NCBI GenBank assembly: GCA_029052015.1
Contig: JAIDJW010000125.1
Span: 1 to 34,700 of the forward strand
Length of the DNA stretch: 34,700 nt
Direction of reading: 5' to 3'
Source: Paramuribaculum sp.
GTDB taxonomy: Bacteria; Bacteroidota; Bacteroidia; Bacteroidales; Muribaculaceae
The translations under genes were made by a program, and so were the position numbers. Position 1 is the first letter of the stretch. Every line of letters begins with the position of its first letter. Positions 16,141-23,266 of the stretch are shown here, piece after piece. A model generated the notes under the pieces. The model was not told the DNA's origin, did not search any database, and saw only the letters and a program-made list of their open reading frames with translations.

Positions 16141-17132
16141 CGGGATTGACGCCTGAGGCGGAGGACTTTTTAGCAGAGTGGAGAAATGAACGCGAGTACA
16201 TAAACGCTCATACTTCCGGGTCTACAGGTGTTCCCAAAGAGGTTCATCTGCTCAAACGCGATATGTATGCTTCAGCAAGAGCCACGAACCGTTTTTTCGG
16301 AGTAAACTGCAACAGCACTCTATCGCTTCCACTAAGTGCCGATTATATAGCCGGAAAGATGATGATAGTGCGTGCACTTATTGCCGGGTGTAGACTCATT
16401 ATCGAAAAGCCGTCGCTTAATCCTCTCTCTCAGCACGAATCCGGAACGCACATTGATCTCACTGCCATAGTTCCATCACAGCTGTCTGGCCTGCTTGAAA
16501 ATGCTTCTTTGCTTCCGGATTTGGGAGCGGTTATCATCGGAGGAGCTCCGCTTACGGAATGTCAGGAGCGGATGATAGTGAAGTCGGGGATAAATGCATA
16601 CGCTACATACGGCATGACGGAAACTTGCTCTCATGTTGCGCTGCGACGCATCGGCAAAGAGAATTATTTCACAGCGATGCCTGACATTAGATTTGAAACC
16701 GACAGCAGGGGATGCCTTATTATAAATGCGCCTAAATTTTCTTTTTCGCAGCTTGTGACTAATGATTGCGTGGAACTACTGGACCCGACGCATTTTCGCT
16801 GGCTCGGCAGGGCTGACAATGTCATAAATACGGGGGCCATCAAGGTTTTTGCAGAAACTCTTGAAAAGCGGCTTGCGCCATTTTCGCAGAACCATACCTT
16901 TTATATACACGGCAGACAAAGCGAGCGCTGGGGTGAGGAAATTGTAATGACAGTTGAAAGTGCCGGAACTTTTGACCGTGAACGGTTCATGATAGAGGCA
17001 TCGGCTGCAGTCGGGCATCGGCTGCTTCCCAAAGAAATCTTTGAAGTCAATGAAATTCCGAGGACATCCTCCGGCAAAATCATTCGCAGCAGTCACAATG
17101 GATGCGATGGCTTGGGGAATGACATTCGGTGA
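16101..17132 (+). CDS. menE: o-Succinylbenzoate-CoA ligase, short form
   Basis: AMP-forming acyl-CoA synthetase (ANL family) activating o-succinylbenzoate. At 343 residues it is about 100 shorter than E. coli MenE: it lacks most of the N-terminal subdomain and begins just before the phosphate loop HTSGSTGVPKEV (residues 37-48). Other motifs are AYATYGMTETCSH (A5-type), WLGRADNVINTGAIKV (A8 hinge) and the C-terminal catalytic Lys in RTSSGKIIRS. Position after menDBC supports MenE rather than another acyl ligase. Start choice is uncertain: ATG 16101 overlaps menC by 40 bases, and an in-frame TTG at 16146 is an alternative. The 3' end overlaps the convergent znuC-like gene by 53 bases. Confidence 0.88.
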   Translation: MGNTSTSVDYSRITGLTPEAEDFLAEWRNEREYINAHTSGSTGVPKEVHLLKRDMYASARATNRFFGVNCNSTLSLPLSADYIAGKMMIVRALIAGCRLIIEKPSLNPLSQHESGTHIDLTAIVPSQLSGLLENASLLPDLGAVIIGGAPLTECQERMIVKSGINAYATYGMTETCSHVALRRIGKENYFTAMPDIRFETDSRGCLIINAPKFSFSQLVTNDCVELLDPTHFRWLGRADNVINTGAIKVFAETLEKRLAPFSQNHTFYIHGRQSERWGEEIVMTVESAGTFDRERFMIEASAAVGHRLLPKEIFEVNEIPRTSSGKIIRSSHNGCDGLGNDIR

Positions 17133-17760
17133 TGTTTTTGTCGACAATAAGATGCCGGTTTGCCATTTGGGCGAAGCGGGTCATCTCATGGCTCACCAAT
17201 ATTATAGTAGTATGCGGCGCCACAGCAGCAACGATATCGTACACCCGGTTCTCAAAATCCCTGTCGATATAGCTCAAAGGTTCGTCAAGAATAAGCACAT
17301 CGTGGGGGGCGATTAGAGCCCTGCCGAGGAGAGTGCGCTGTAATTGCCCTCCGCTCAAAGCACCGATAGGGGAGTCTGCCTTTGATTCGAGGCAAACAGT
17401 AGTAAGCATTCTTTCTGTCAGCTCACTGACTTCCTGCTTGTCAATATTCTTTAGTTGCATCAGCCCTGACCTGATAACTTCGCGCACAGTCAGAGGAAAT
17501 CGCGAATCAATACTGTTTTTCTGGGGCAAATAACCGATTGAAAGCTGTTTGACCACATCACCTCCGCTATAATACTTTACTTGTCCAGATGTGGGGGCGA
17601 CAAGTTTGAGGATAATGCGTAGCAAAGTTGTTTTTCCGCCTCCGTTGGGACCAGTTATCGCAAGAAAATCGCCGCTGTTTACCGCCAGATTGATGTCAGA
17701 GAGGATAGTTCTTCCCTCCCTTACCATATTTATCCCTTTGAGACATATAATTTCACTCAT
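17080..17760 (-). CDS. znuC: Zinc/manganese-type ABC transporter ATPase (ZnuC-like)
   Basis: ATP-binding subunit of 226 residues with Walker A GPNGGGKT at 37-44, a Q-loop in GYLPQKNSIDSRFPLTVREVI, the signature LSGGQLQRTLLGRAL (135-149), Walker B DVLILDE followed by PLSYIDRDF, and the switch His in IILVSHEMTRFA. The 'IDSRFPLTVREVI' loop is typical of metal (Zn/Mn) transporters of the ZnuC/MntB/TroB group. It follows the substrate-binding gene with a 4-base overlap. No membrane permease (ZnuB) lies next to it. The last 15 residues contain three His and four Cys, an unusual metal-binding-like tail encoded where the gene overlaps menE. The substrate is inferred from znuA. Confidence 0.88.
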   Translation of the reverse strand: MSEIICLKGINMVREGRTILSDINLAVNSGDFLAITGPNGGGKTTLLRIILKLVAPTSGQVKYYSGGDVVKQLSIGYLPQKNSIDSRFPLTVREVIRSGLMQLKNIDKQEVSELTERMLTTVCLESKADSPIGALSGGQLQRTLLGRALIAPHDVLILDEPLSYIDRDFENRVYDIVAAVAPHTTIILVSHEMTRFAQMANRHLIVDKNITECHSPSHRIHCDCCE

Positions 17761-18638
17761 TGCGCTGTCAGTGAATCCGTAAGAGAATCTGTTATCTTTT
17801 CCATTTCCGCCATCCAGTCATAATCAAGCGAATGAAGCACAACCTTACGGGCACCGGTGGCTTCAATAATCTGCAAGTTTTGTGCGCCATCCATCTGTGG
17901 CTGCACAAAAAATACTTTCGGTCTTTTTGAAGCGGCCAGACTGATTTTATGCTGCATGGCTTTGAGTGTGGTTTCTTTGTTTTCCGCGCCTATAGCTATC
18001 TGCTCAAGCCCGTAATCGCGGGCGAAATAGCTTAGAGAGGGGTGCCACACAAGTACCGGCTCGCCCTTTAGTGGAGCAAGACGATTGGTAAAGGAGTTGT
18101 CAAGTGAATCGAGTCTGACAATAAGTCTCTGAAAATTGGTATTGTAATAATCTGCATTGGCGCTGTCTATTTGGATAACCGCGTCAGTCATGTTCTGCGC
18201 AATTATTCTTACATTTTTCACTGAAGACCATGTGTGCGGGTCGAATTCCGGTTCTTCTCCATCGTGTGTGTGGCCATGTGTACCGGCAATGAGATTTATT
18301 CCACGTGAAGTGTCAACTATCTTTATATCTTTGTTTGAGTCAGCAATCCGTTCTGTCAGAGATTGCTCCCATGGCAGATGTCCGACCAGCATATATGCTT
18401 CGGCGTCTGATGCCTGACGGAGCGCCGATACCGGAGGATCAAAATTTTCGGGATTCGCCTCTGAAGGCATAAGGCTTACCACAGTCATCCTGTCACCGAC
18501 AATCTGCTCCAAAATCCACTTTTGCGGATCAATACTCACGCAAACGAGAGGTTGAGCTTCATCATGGTTATTATTTATGCAAGCAGCGAGAATCAGCGAT
18601 AGTGCTGCCGGTATAATAAACTTATTACTTTTTGCCAT
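17757..18638 (-). CDS. znuA: Zinc-type ABC transporter substrate-binding lipoprotein (ZnuA-like)
   Basis: Cluster A-I metal-binding protein of 293 residues with a lipoprotein signal ending ILAAC (lipidation Cys20). It begins with the family motif VSIDPQKWILEQIVGDRMTVVSLMPSEANPENFDP. The metal-site region has a His-rich loop (HGHTHDGEEPEFDPHTW, residues about 118-134), followed by WHPSLSYFARDYGL with another ligand His. The His-rich loop favours zinc over manganese. It would capture zinc in the periplasm and deliver it to a membrane permease, which is not encoded here. The gene overlaps the VanZ-GNAT gene by 14 bases and the ATPase gene by 4, so the three form one transcript. Confidence 0.87.
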   Translation of the reverse strand: MAKSNKFIIPAALSLILAACINNNHDEAQPLVCVSIDPQKWILEQIVGDRMTVVSLMPSEANPENFDPPVSALRQASDAEAYMLVGHLPWEQSLTERIADSNKDIKIVDTSRGINLIAGTHGHTHDGEEPEFDPHTWSSVKNVRIIAQNMTDAVIQIDSANADYYNTNFQRLIVRLDSLDNSFTNRLAPLKGEPVLVWHPSLSYFARDYGLEQIAIGAENKETTLKAMQHKISLAASKRPKVFFVQPQMDGAQNLQIIEATGARKVVLHSLDYDWMAEMEKITDSLTDSLTAQ

Positions 18639-19539
18639 AGACTATGGTGTGTAAGTTGTTTTTCACCTCTTCAAGGGAGACTTCATGAGATGTGCCCATG
18701 AGCACGAGTTCTACTTCCGGAAGCCCTTCGGCGTATGGAGGTTGGATGTATTTGAAATCGTAAAAAGGTATAAACCCGTTTCTTTCATAAAACTTAATGC
18801 GACGCTGTGCCATATTTCCAAGCGCGGGCGGTTCCACTTCAAGGAATACCGGTTTACCGGCCTGACGGCAAAAACGCCTGAGAGCTTTTCCACCGATTCC
18901 ACCGCCACGCCCGGACGGATGCATGGCAAAGTGCTCGATATACACAAAATCGCCAAAATCCCATGAGGTGATAAATCCGGCGGTCTTGCCTTTTAAGAGT
19001 ATGAGTGTGAGGCTGAATGGTGAGCCTATAGTGTCAAGTTTGTCAATAATGTCGTGCCACGGACGTCTTTCCTCCGGAGGAAAAGAATCCATGTATATAT
19101 TATGGACAGTGTCAATCTGCCCGCTCATTATGCATGCTCCAAGGCAGGGATGCTTTCGGGTGTAATAAATGCATACTGCACCAGCAACAATCGCACCGGC
19201 AGCATCTGCGGCAAAATCCCATATATCCGCACTTCTGCCAAGATTCATAGCACCTTGCAGCAGCTCTACTGCGCCTCCGAAAATAATGGATGCGACAATC
19301 CCCACAAAGGCACATAACCAGCCGGAACGGCCGCTTTTACGCCACAAGTCGAGAAATACAGCCGCCGCAAACGCTCCGAAAATAATGAAATGAGCTACTT
19401 TATCGGCATGAGGGAACAGCTTGATGTCTGTTTCCGGCAATGGTCTTGGCACAAGAGTGAGCCAGCATATTGTCAATCCTGTGATAAGGATGAAAATATA
19501 TGGCGGGAACTTGGATAGTATTTTGTCGGTAATCTTCAT
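18625..19539 (-). CDS. VanZ-domain and GNAT acetyltransferase fusion protein
   Basis: One uninterrupted reading frame of 304 residues joins two unrelated domains. Residues 1-128 are VanZ-like (PF04892): four hydrophobic segments with ADKVAHFIIFGAFAA, a GGAVELLQGAMN motif and RSADIWDFAADAAGA. Residues about 138-304 are a GNAT N-acetyltransferase with the acetyl-CoA loop SGRGGGIGGKALRRF and strand YIEHFAMHP before it, plus NMAQRRIKFYERNGF near the end. The GNAT part starts at Met138 (nucleotide 19128), preceded by a TTGGAG stretch, so internal initiation giving a separate acetyltransferase is possible. It is first in the znuA-znuC transcript. VanZ proteins are linked to low-level glycopeptide resistance in some Firmicutes, but function here is unknown. 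No sign of frameshift. Confidence 0.85.
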   Translation of the reverse strand: MKITDKILSKFPPYIFILITGLTICWLTLVPRPLPETDIKLFPHADKVAHFIIFGAFAAAVFLDLWRKSGRSGWLCAFVGIVASIIFGGAVELLQGAMNLGRSADIWDFAADAAGAIVAGAVCIYYTRKHPCLGACIMSGQIDTVHNIYMDSFPPEERRPWHDIIDKLDTIGSPFSLTLILLKGKTAGFITSWDFGDFVYIEHFAMHPSGRGGGIGGKALRRFCRQAGKPVFLEVEPPALGNMAQRRIKFYERNGFIPFYDFKYIQPPYAEGLPEVELVLMGTSHEVSLEEVKNNLHTIVYGKK

Positions 19540-19545
19540 TGGCTA

Positions 19546-19553
19546 CAAAATTA
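19546..19553 (-). promoter_or_regulatory. Candidate -7 element for the VanZ-GNAT/znuAC transcript
   Basis: Minus-strand TAATTTTG, a perfect TAnnTTTG, only 6 bases from the ATG at 19539. Transcription should start almost at the start codon, suggesting a very short leader. No alternative downstream ATG is available in the first 95 codons. Confidence 0.55.
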
Positions 19554-19565
19554 CGGAAAAAGAGC

Positions 19566-19585
19566 GACAATGCCACAACATTGTC
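19566..19585. promoter_or_regulatory. Inverted repeat, possible operator at the divergent promoter
   Basis: GACAATG (19566-19572) and CATTGTC (19579-19585) form perfect 7-base arms around a 6-base spacer. It covers the expected -33 position of the minus-strand promoter at 19546 and lies about 50 bases upstream of the plus-strand -7 element. Its position suits repression of the zinc-type operon. The regulator is unknown. Confidence 0.45.
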
Positions 19586-19614
19586 ACAACTTGCCTCACT
19601 TATGCAAAAATAGC

Positions 19615-19645
19615 CTTGAGAACTCACAAAAAAGGCGTAACTTTG
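19615..19645 (+). promoter_or_regulatory. Promoter of the hydrolase-Mur ligase-Ddl run
   Basis: CTTG at 19615-19618, a 19-base spacer, then TAACTTTG at 19638-19645. This puts the transcription start near 19650 and favours the ATG at 19666 over the longer reading from 19570. Confidence 0.65.
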
Positions 19646-19665
19646 CATACTTAAAGAATTGCAGA

Positions 19666-20433
19666 ATGAATTCAGAAAATATAGAAGTGTGTGGCGGGAC
19701 ACGTATTGCATACAGCGTCAGCGGCAAAGGTGCTCCACTGATACTGATGCACGGGTGGGGGTGTAACTCTACCACGGTTGCATCTATCGCTGCCGTTGCA
19801 TCTGAGACGCACACAGTCTACAATATAGATTTTCCCGGATTCGGAGCGAGTGAAGAGCCTTCTGAAGTATGGGGAGTTGAACAATATACCAAAGCTATTG
19901 AAGAATTTGCCGTAAAGCTTGGTATTTCCAATCCGGTGCTTATAGGGCACTCATTCGGTGGTAGAGTCGGAATACTTTTTGCAAGCCGAAACAAAGTGGA
20001 AAAGCTTGTTCTTGTGGATGCCGCTGGCGTAAAACCCAGGCGAGGCCTGAAGTATTATGCCAAGGTGTGGAGCTTTAAAGCGACAAAACGACTAATGAGG
20101 CTTGTTTACGGCAAAGACGGTGCTGAAGCACGCATTGAAAAAGCAAGATCAAAACGCGGCAGCGCCGATTATGCCGCTGCCAGCCCCAAAATGAGGATGA
20201 TACTCAGTAAGGTTGTAAACGAGGACTTACGCTCTGTAATGCCTTCTGTCAAAGCACCCACGCTGTTGATATGGGGAGAAAATGACACCGCCACACCGAT
20301 GCGCGATGCCCGGATAATGGAACAGCTTATCCCCGATGCCGGTATAGTATCGTTCGCCGGATGCGGTCATTATAGTTTTTTGGATAATCCTGTCGGTTTT
20401 GCGGCAGTGTTACGCAGTTTTTTGAAATCATAA
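19666..20433 (+). CDS. Alpha/beta-fold hydrolase
   Basis: Protein of 255 residues with a complete catalytic triad: nucleophile Ser96 in GHSFGGR, Asp207 in WGENDTATP, and His235 in AGCGHYSF. The oxyanion region is LMHGWGCNS (28-36). No signal peptide, so it is cytoplasmic. The substrate is unknown. The start at 19666 follows the promoter at 19638; the frame is open upstream to 19570, but that part overlaps the promoter. It is the first of four genes with the Mur ligase, Ddl and EamA genes. An alternative is MenH, since menaquinone genes are nearby and no menH was seen, but its operon context points to envelope or peptide chemistry instead. Confidence 0.85.
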   Translation: MNSENIEVCGGTRIAYSVSGKGAPLILMHGWGCNSTTVASIAAVASETHTVYNIDFPGFGASEEPSEVWGVEQYTKAIEEFAVKLGISNPVLIGHSFGGRVGILFASRNKVEKLVLVDAAGVKPRRGLKYYAKVWSFKATKRLMRLVYGKDGAEARIEKARSKRGSADYAAASPKMRMILSKVVNEDLRSVMPSVKAPTLLIWGENDTATPMRDARIMEQLIPDAGIVSFAGCGHYSFLDNPVGFAAVLRSFLKS

Positions 20434-20448
20434 TCAGGAATAATTGTC

Positions 20449-22047
20449 ATGACCCTTATTTTTATTATATACCTTATCGTGATGTGTCTTGCTGCATGCA
20501 CACTGGCATCAGAGCTTAAACGCGACCTTATGATGATGCAGCAGAATTCCTATCGTATCGACCGCTACCGTCGCTGGCTCGGCAGCAGCGGTGATAGCAC
20601 ATCCTGGGCTCGTCTGAGCGGTATGTGCGTATTTTTTGCCGCGATGGCAACATTTTCGGCCCCAGACTGGGCGATGGGCATAATTGCGGCATGGGCTGGC
20701 GGTAATCTTTATTATCTTACTTCACGTAAGTATAAAAAGCCGTTGGTGTGGACTCCGAGAACCAAGCGCATTTTCAGCGTGGCATGGATTTTGAGCATAA
20801 TTGTCGTGAGTCTGGCAGTTGTTTTTTATGGTAATGACGCACTTTCGCGTTGCTTTGCCGGAAGTGTAGCTCTGACAGGACTGTATTGTATGAGCCACTT
20901 TATAATCATCGCTTCGGTGTGGCTTCTGACACCGGTGGAGAAGAGTATCAACAATGGCTATTACCGTGATGCCGAAAGAATACTAAAATCCATGCCGGGA
21001 CTTAAAATCATAGGGATAACTGGCAGCTACGGTAAGACGAGTACCAAGCATTATCTTCACCGTATTCTAAGTGAGTGTTTCCAGACAACCATGACTCCAG
21101 GCAGCTTTAATACCACACTCGGTGTTATACGCACGGTACGCGAGCATCTCAAGCCATACGATCAGGTCTTTATCGTGGAGATGGGAGCCAAGCAGCCCGG
21201 TGACATCAAAGAGATATGCGATCTTGTACATCCACAGATAGGAATCGTGACCGCAGTAGGGGAGCAACATCTGGAATCATTCAAAACAGTGGAAAATGTT
21301 CAGCGTACAAAATTTGAACTTGTAGACTCACTGCCTGCCGATGGTCTTGCTATCGTCAATAATGATTTTCCCAAGATTGCGGACCGCTCGGTTGATAATG
21401 TGGATTGTATCAGATATACTGTAGGCGAAGATGACAGGGCATCAGCATGGAGAGCCACAGATATAGAATACACAGAGAAGGGCACATCCTTCACCGTCAT
21501 CGGTCCGGATACCAATATTCGCCTTACAACACGGCTCGTAGGAGAGTGCAATATCTCCAATCTGCTTGCCTGCATAATCGTTGCAGTGAAACTAGGCGTT
21601 CCGGTCGAGAAAATAAGATATGCCGTTAGCAGAATAGAACAGGTTGAGCATCGCCTGAACCTGAAGCAGACCCCCGCTGGCATAACCATCATAGACGATG
21701 CATTCAATTCCAATCCCACCGGTTCGGCCATGGCGCTTGATGTGCTCAGCCGTATGAAGGGTGGCAAAAGAATTGTGATAACTCCCGGAATGATAGAACT
21801 TGGCGACAGAACCGAGACACTCAACCGCGAATTCGGACTTAAGATGGCAAGTTGCGCCGATATAGCGATAGTTGTAGGTCATTACAACCGTGACGCAATT
21901 GTAGGAGGTCTGAAAGAAGGGGCAATGCCGGAAGATGCCATTGTTATAGCCGACAGTTTTGCGCATGCCCAGCAGCTTTTGCAGGGTATAGTCAAAGCCG
22001 GTGACACTGTTTTGTACGAGAACGATTTACCCGACACATTCAAATAA
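20449..22047 (+). CDS. Membrane-anchored Mur ligase family protein (MurF-like)
   Basis: Protein of 532 residues in two parts. Residues 1-160 contain about five hydrophobic segments (2-19, 57-90 as two, 108-126, 134-160) and replace the UDP-substrate-binding domain of canonical MurF. From about 183 it is a Mur ligase: ATP P-loop TGSYGKTST (191-199), MTPGSFNTTLGVIRTVREHL, FIVEMGAKQPGDI, VGEQHLESF, and the C-terminal domain LNLKQTPAGITIIDDAFNSNPTGSAMALDVL, ending LYENDLPDTF. Mur ligases form an amide between a carboxylate and an amino acid or dipeptide. MurF adds D-Ala-D-Ala to UDP-MurNAc-tripeptide. Without the UDP domain, this enzyme may act on a membrane-linked acceptor. The adjacent Ddl fits a D-Ala-D-Ala donor. 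It is probably not the essential MurF, which would be expected elsewhere. Confidence 0.87.
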   Translation: MTLIFIIYLIVMCLAACTLASELKRDLMMMQQNSYRIDRYRRWLGSSGDSTSWARLSGMCVFFAAMATFSAPDWAMGIIAAWAGGNLYYLTSRKYKKPLVWTPRTKRIFSVAWILSIIVVSLAVVFYGNDALSRCFAGSVALTGLYCMSHFIIIASVWLLTPVEKSINNGYYRDAERILKSMPGLKIIGITGSYGKTSTKHYLHRILSECFQTTMTPGSFNTTLGVIRTVREHLKPYDQVFIVEMGAKQPGDIKEICDLVHPQIGIVTAVGEQHLESFKTVENVQRTKFELVDSLPADGLAIVNNDFPKIADRSVDNVDCIRYTVGEDDRASAWRATDIEYTEKGTSFTVIGPDTNIRLTTRLVGECNISNLLACIIVAVKLGVPVEKIRYAVSRIEQVEHRLNLKQTPAGITIIDDAFNSNPTGSAMALDVLSRMKGGKRIVITPGMIELGDRTETLNREFGLKMASCADIAIVVGHYNRDAIVGGLKEGAMPEDAIVIADSFAHAQQLLQGIVKAGDTVLYENDLPDTFK

Positions 22048-22081
22048 AAATAACCAACATAGATATTTCGTAATTAAAGTT

Positions 22082-23266
22082 ATGAAAACCAACATAGGAG
22101 TTTTTTTCGGAGGACGCTCGACCGAGCATGAGATTTCAGTAATATCAGCCTCCCAGGCCATGCATGCCATAGACCGTGAACACTATGACGTGACACCTAT
22201 ATATATATCTAAAGAGGGACACTGGTACACCGGTGACGCACTATTTGAAGTTTCCAATTATCGAGACATCCCTTCATTGCTCAAACAGTGTGAGGAAGTG
22301 TATATGCGTCCTGTTTTCGATGATTATAACCTTTATAAGGTCAACAAAAGCATTTTCGGCAGTAATATTGCCGGAAAGCTTGACGTGGTGATTCCTGTGC
22401 TACACGGTTCAAACGGAGAGGACGGCACATTCGAAGGCATTATTGAATCTATCGGTATTCCATACGCAGGTTGCGATGTGCTGTCTTCGGCAAACGGCAT
22501 GGACAAAATCACAATGAAGATGATACTCGCAAGCTGCGATATTCCCGTGGTCGATTTTGTATGGTTCACCGACAAAGAGTGGTTCAGCCGTCACGACGAG
22601 CTTATAGCCAAAATAGAGAGCACGCTCGGTTATCCGGTGATTGTAAAGCCAGCGAACTTGGGCTCAAGTGTTGGCATAGGACGTGCCGCCGACAGGAGGC
22701 GTCTTGAAGAGTGCGTGGAGGATGCCACCCGCTATTCAAACCGTATCATCGTGGAACACATGGTGGATAATCTGAAGGAAATCAATTGCTCGGTGCTTGG
22801 CGACTGCGATGATTATCAGACTTCGGTGTGCGAGGAGCCTATAAAAAGCGGAGACATCCTTTCGTATGAGGACAAATATATGGGTGGAACCAAGGGAGCC
22901 AAAGGTATGCAGGCATCTCAGAAGAGAATCCCTGCCGACCTGTCTGAGGAGATGAGCAAACAGATTCGTTTCCTTGCCGGCGAAACATTCAGGGTGCTTT
23001 CCTGCCATGGAGTTTCACGAGTGGATGTGATTGTTGACGCTGATACCGACAAAATCTATGTCAACGAGATAAACACAATCCCGGGTTCGCTATCATTCTA
23101 CCTATGGGAAGCCACTGGCATATCCTTCAGTGAGCTGATGGACCGCCTTGTTGCTTTGGCACTCAAGCGCAAGCGTGAGAGAGCGAATAAAACCGTGACA
23201 TATTCGCGCAACATATTCAGCATGGGCGGCGGTGGAGTAAAAGGTTGCAAAGGCAAATTGAAATAA
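22082..23266 (+). CDS. ddl: D-alanine-D-alanine ligase family protein
   Basis: ATP-grasp ligase of 394 residues. Key residues can be read: Glu15 in GGRSTEHEISV, the HGSNGEDGT motif (108-116), Lys/Tyr at 265-266 in the omega-loop (YEDKYMG), Arg313 and Mg ligands Asp315, Glu329 and Asn331 (NEINTIPGS). The omega-loop Tyr corresponds to E. coli DdlB Tyr216 and points to D-Ala-D-Ala rather than D-Ala-D-lactate synthesis. The C-terminus has a basic and Gly-rich extension (MGGGGVKGCKGK) beyond the usual fold. ATG 22082 is preferred to the longer reading from 22001, which overlaps the Mur ligase. It lies 34 bases after the Mur ligase gene and its stop overlaps the EamA start (TAATG). Confidence 0.9.
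   Translation: MKTNIGVFFGGRSTEHEISVISASQAMHAIDREHYDVTPIYISKEGHWYTGDALFEVSNYRDIPSLLKQCEEVYMRPVFDDYNLYKVNKSIFGSNIAGKLDVVIPVLHGSNGEDGTFEGIIESIGIPYAGCDVLSSANGMDKITMKMILASCDIPVVDFVWFTDKEWFSRHDELIAKIESTLGYPVIVKPANLGSSVGIGRAADRRRLEECVEDATRYSNRIIVEHMVDNLKEINCSVLGDCDDYQTSVCEEPIKSGDILSYEDKYMGGTKGAKGMQASQKRIPADLSEEMSKQIRFLAGETFRVLSCHGVSRVDVIVDADTDKIYVNEINTIPGSLSFYLWEATGISFSELMDRLVALALKRKRERANKTVTYSRNIFSMGGGGVKGCKGKLK

Noticed and set aside
17757-23266. Glycopeptide-resistance (van) cluster, from a VanZ domain beside Ddl and a MurF-like ligase
   Set aside because: No vanH, vanX, vanR or vanS homologue is present, the VanZ gene is in a separate divergent transcript, and the Ddl has Tyr in the omega-loop as in D-Ala-D-Ala ligases.
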